Shown here piece after piece: positions 61,996 through 64,000 of a DNA stretch of 64,000 nucleotides (position 1 is its first letter; every line of letters begins with the position of its first letter). The translations under genes were made by a program, and so were the position numbers. Source of the stretch: Gramella sp. AN32 (GTDB lineage: Bacteria; Bacteroidota; Bacteroidia; Flavobacteriales; Flavobacteriaceae). The stretch is taken from the NCBI RefSeq assembly GCF_023718305.1, contig NZ_QEYO01000009.1, forward strand, positions 1-64,000, written 5' to 3'. A model generated the notes under the pieces. The model was not told the origin of the DNA and ran no database searches. It was given only the letters and a program-made list of their open reading frames with translations.

Positions 61996-62823
61996 ATGCA
62001 GCAAATATTCAACTTTCTTATCAAGAATAAGAACTCGATCTTATTTCTATTCCTTTTTGCTGTATCCATTTTCTTTACTATTCAGAATCATGCCTTTCAT
62101 AAAAGCAAATTCATTAGTTCAGCTAATTTTCTAACCGGCGGTGTTTATTCATGGTCAAATGATATGAATTCTTATTTTCATTTAGACGATTACAATGAAA
62201 GACTACTCGAAGAAAATATGAAATTACGCAACCAGATCTCCTCCATGCATGATTCGGTTGTTGGCGCAAAACAAACAGACAGCACTGCCTTTGACGGTGA
62301 TTATATCTATAGGACCGCCCAGGTGATCAATAACAATTTTTCCAGGATCGATAATTTTCTTACCCTCAATCGCGGAAAGTCTTCCGGAGTTTTTCAGGAA
62401 CAGGGAGTTATCACCAGTAAAGGGATTATTGGGATCGTAGACAGGGTAAATGAAAATTATTCCCGGGTAATATCTATTCTGAATAGTCGTTCAAGAATTA
62501 ATGCCCAATTAAAAAAAAGCGAACATTTTGGAAGCCTGATCTGGGATGGGGATAATCCCAATATTGTACAGCTCATAGATGTACCACGCCAGGCACAGTT
62601 AAATCTTGGAGATACCATTATAACCGGAGGAAGATCATTGCTATTCCCTAAGGGAATGCCTATTGGCAGCATCCTCAATTTTGAACTGGATGATACACAA
62701 AGTTATTACACGATCAATATTCAGTTATTCAACGATATGACCAATATTGGGTATGTTTATGTGATTGAAAATTTAAATAAAGACGAAATTCAGGAAATGC
62801 AGGAGGGGGAAGATGAACAATAG
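61996..62823 (+). CDS. mreC: rod-shape determining protein MreC
   Basis: 275 residues with one N-terminal membrane helix (SILFLFLFAVSIFFTIQ), a coiled-coil segment (DDYNERLLEENMKLRNQISSM) and a beta-rich periplasmic part (GKSSGVFQEQGVITSKGIIGIVDRV, TIITGGRSLLFPKGMPIG). It links MreB to the wall-making enzymes. It overlaps mreD by 11 bases. Confidence 0.95.
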   Translation: MQQIFNFLIKNKNSILFLFLFAVSIFFTIQNHAFHKSKFISSANFLTGGVYSWSNDMNSYFHLDDYNERLLEENMKLRNQISSMHDSVVGAKQTDSTAFDGDYIYRTAQVINNNFSRIDNFLTLNRGKSSGVFQEQGVITSKGIIGIVDRVNENYSRVISILNSRSRINAQLKKSEHFGSLIWDGDNPNIVQLIDVPRQAQLNLGDTIITGGRSLLFPKGMPIGSILNFELDDTQSYYTINIQLFNDMTNIGYVYVIENLNKDEIQEMQEGEDEQ

Positions 62824-63319
62824 TTTAATGGTAAATATCGCCCGCTTTATTTTGCTTGTATTTCTACAGGTGCTAATTTTGAATAATATCAACTTTGCAG
62901 GTTATATAAATCCGTATTTGTATGTGCTGTTCATTTTATTATTCCCTTTTACCGGAAATCAAAGCCTGTTCCTTTTTCTTTCTTTTTTATTGGGAATGAG
63001 TATCGATTTATTTGAAGATAGCGGGGGGATTAATGCCGCAGCTTGTTTGGTGGTAGCTTTTATTAGACCTCATTTATTACGTTTTTCTTTCGGTATAAGT
63101 TATGACCATCAAAATATCAGGCTTTCGGCAACTCCTTTTGGGGCAAAATTCAGTTATGTGGTTTTAATGGTTGTAATTCATCATTTTATCCTTTTTTCTT
63201 TGGAAATGTTCAGCTTAAGTCATATAATTCTAATTCTGAAGAAGACTTTGTTTTCCAGCATTTTTACCATTGTTTTAGTGTTCCTCAGTCTATCATTATT
63301 CAGTAGAAAATACCGATGA
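62813..63319 (+). CDS. mreD: rod-shape determining protein MreD
   Basis: 168 residues with about five membrane helices (ARFILLVFLQVLILNNI, YINPYLYVLFILLFPFTG, SLFLFLSFLLGMSIDLFEDSGG). The GMSIDLFEDS segment is typical of the Bacteroidota MreD. It overlaps mrdA by four bases (ATGA). Confidence 0.93.
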   Translation: MNNSLMVNIARFILLVFLQVLILNNINFAGYINPYLYVLFILLFPFTGNQSLFLFLSFLLGMSIDLFEDSGGINAAACLVVAFIRPHLLRFSFGISYDHQNIRLSATPFGAKFSYVVLMVVIHHFILFSLEMFSLSHIILILKKTLFSSIFTIVLVFLSLSLFSRKYR

Positions 63320-64000
63320 GAAAATTTTTATTATATATCACGATTCTAACTACAGGCTTTGTTTTCATTGGCAGGTTATTTTATTTACAGGTTATAGATA
63401 CTTCTCTTGTAATCAGGTCGCAGGATAATGCCATTAAGGTGGTGTATGATTATCCTCAACGTGGGTATATTTATGATCGTAATGGAGAATTGATGGTTTC
63501 TAACCAGCCATCTTATGATGTGATGGTGATCCCAAGAAATTTAAAACCTTTTGATACTGCAGAATTCTGCGGAATCTTAAAACTTTCCAGAGAAGAACTT
63601 GAGAACAAACTGGACAAGGCAAGAATTTACTCTCCCATGCTGCCTTCGGTGGTTATTCCGCAATTAACCAAAAGTGAGTACGCCATCCTTCAGGAGAAAA
63701 TGAGGAAATATGATGGCTTTTATATTCAGAAAAGATCGTTGAGGGATTATCAGGTAGATCACAGTGCCAATGTATTGGGATATATTGCTGAAGTAAATCC
63801 GAAAATAGTAAATGACAATCCTTATTATATTTCCGGTGACCTTATTGGCCGTGCAGGTGTAGAAAGTTATTACGAGGAATTACTTCGCGGGGTCAAGGGT
63901 GTAAAACATATTCAGAAAGATCGATTTAATAGGGATATTGGCCCATATAAAGAAGGGATTTACGACACGCTTCCGGAAAAAGGAAAAGATATAAAATTAA
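63316..64000 (+). CDS. mrdA: penicillin-binding protein 2 (partial, cut by window end)
   Basis: 228 codons are visible from the ATG at 63316. An N-terminal membrane helix (YITILTTGFVFIGRLFYLQ) is followed by the PBP dimerisation region with YDYPQRGYIYDRNGELMVSNQPSYDV, the NVLGYIAEV segment and GRAGVESYYEELLRGVKG. This is the start of the class B transpeptidase for rod growth; the catalytic domain lies beyond the window. Its position after mreD is the standard order. Confidence 0.95.
   Translation, partial: MRKFLLYITILTTGFVFIGRLFYLQVIDTSLVIRSQDNAIKVVYDYPQRGYIYDRNGELMVSNQPSYDVMVIPRNLKPFDTAEFCGILKLSREELENKLDKARIYSPMLPSVVIPQLTKSEYAILQEKMRKYDGFYIQKRSLRDYQVDHSANVLGYIAEVNPKIVNDNPYYISGDLIGRAGVESYYEELLRGVKGVKHIQKDRFNRDIGPYKEGIYDTLPEKGKDIKL

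Overview
The window is a stretch of chromosome from a member of the Bacteroidota, most probably a marine or hypersaline Flavobacteriaceae close to Gramella, Salegentibacter or Zunongwangia. Pointers are SusC/SusD pairs, an exosortase of the XrtF type with its companion protein, Bacteroidota-type promoters (TTG about 19-20 bases before TAnnTTTG), low GC, very few Shine-Dalgarno sites and abundant Flavobacteria-style intergenic repeats. The genus is an inference.

Layout. 1-577 is non-coding, with a heptamer array, a T-arm-like palindrome and two leftward promoters. 578-9600 (minus) holds a Porin_10 barrel, an arylsulfotransferase-like lipoprotein, a small lipoprotein and a SusD/SusC pair. 9762-12820 (plus) holds rnhB and a large propeller-like lipoprotein. 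12872-17206 (minus) is a second SusD/SusC pair. 17380-22694 holds lipB with an overlapping 54-residue YqaE/Pmp3 gene, lysS and a zinc metalloprotease. Two Spy-like proteins (22821-23806) and about 850 bases of repeat debris follow.

From 24664 to about 56200 lies a long metal-handling region, nearly all on the minus strand: a CPC-type Cu(I) P-type ATPase; a stress-type block (SDR, glycosidase, SPW-VKOR membrane protein, epimerase); a Cys-rich Csp-like protein; a K+ channel; two AraC regulators carrying an N-terminal HMA-like CxxC module, each next to a DUF3347 lipoprotein; PepSY, DUF2231, DUF302, DUF305 and DUF2911 proteins; Met/His/Asp-rich lipoproteins; a multicopper oxidase fused to a CopB-like barrel; and a complete tripartite RND efflux set (CusA, TolC-like, CusB) whose adaptor ends in its own DUF3347 domain. 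Two divergent HYC_CC_PP proteins and a cytochrome c / porin / cytochrome c operon close it. Together these would oxidise, bind and export copper across both membranes. DUF3347 proteins may take the place of CusF, which I do not see.

56306-64000 is housekeeping: XrtF with its partner, a GAF-type methionine sulfoxide reductase, a MacB-like permease, purH, then mreB-mreC-mreD and the start of mrdA (PBP2), cut by the window end.

The least expected structure is not a gene. At least five places contain tandem, often degenerate 7-base repeats held in strict 7-base register (36-137, 47299-47449, 48621-48727, 49192-49275, 57841-57987). One fills the whole gap between two convergent genes, one supplies the stop codon of cusA, and one encodes the N-terminal and signal-peptide region of the TolC-like protein. 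Palindromic intergenic elements also appear in frame inside the copper ATPase and the multicopper oxidase.
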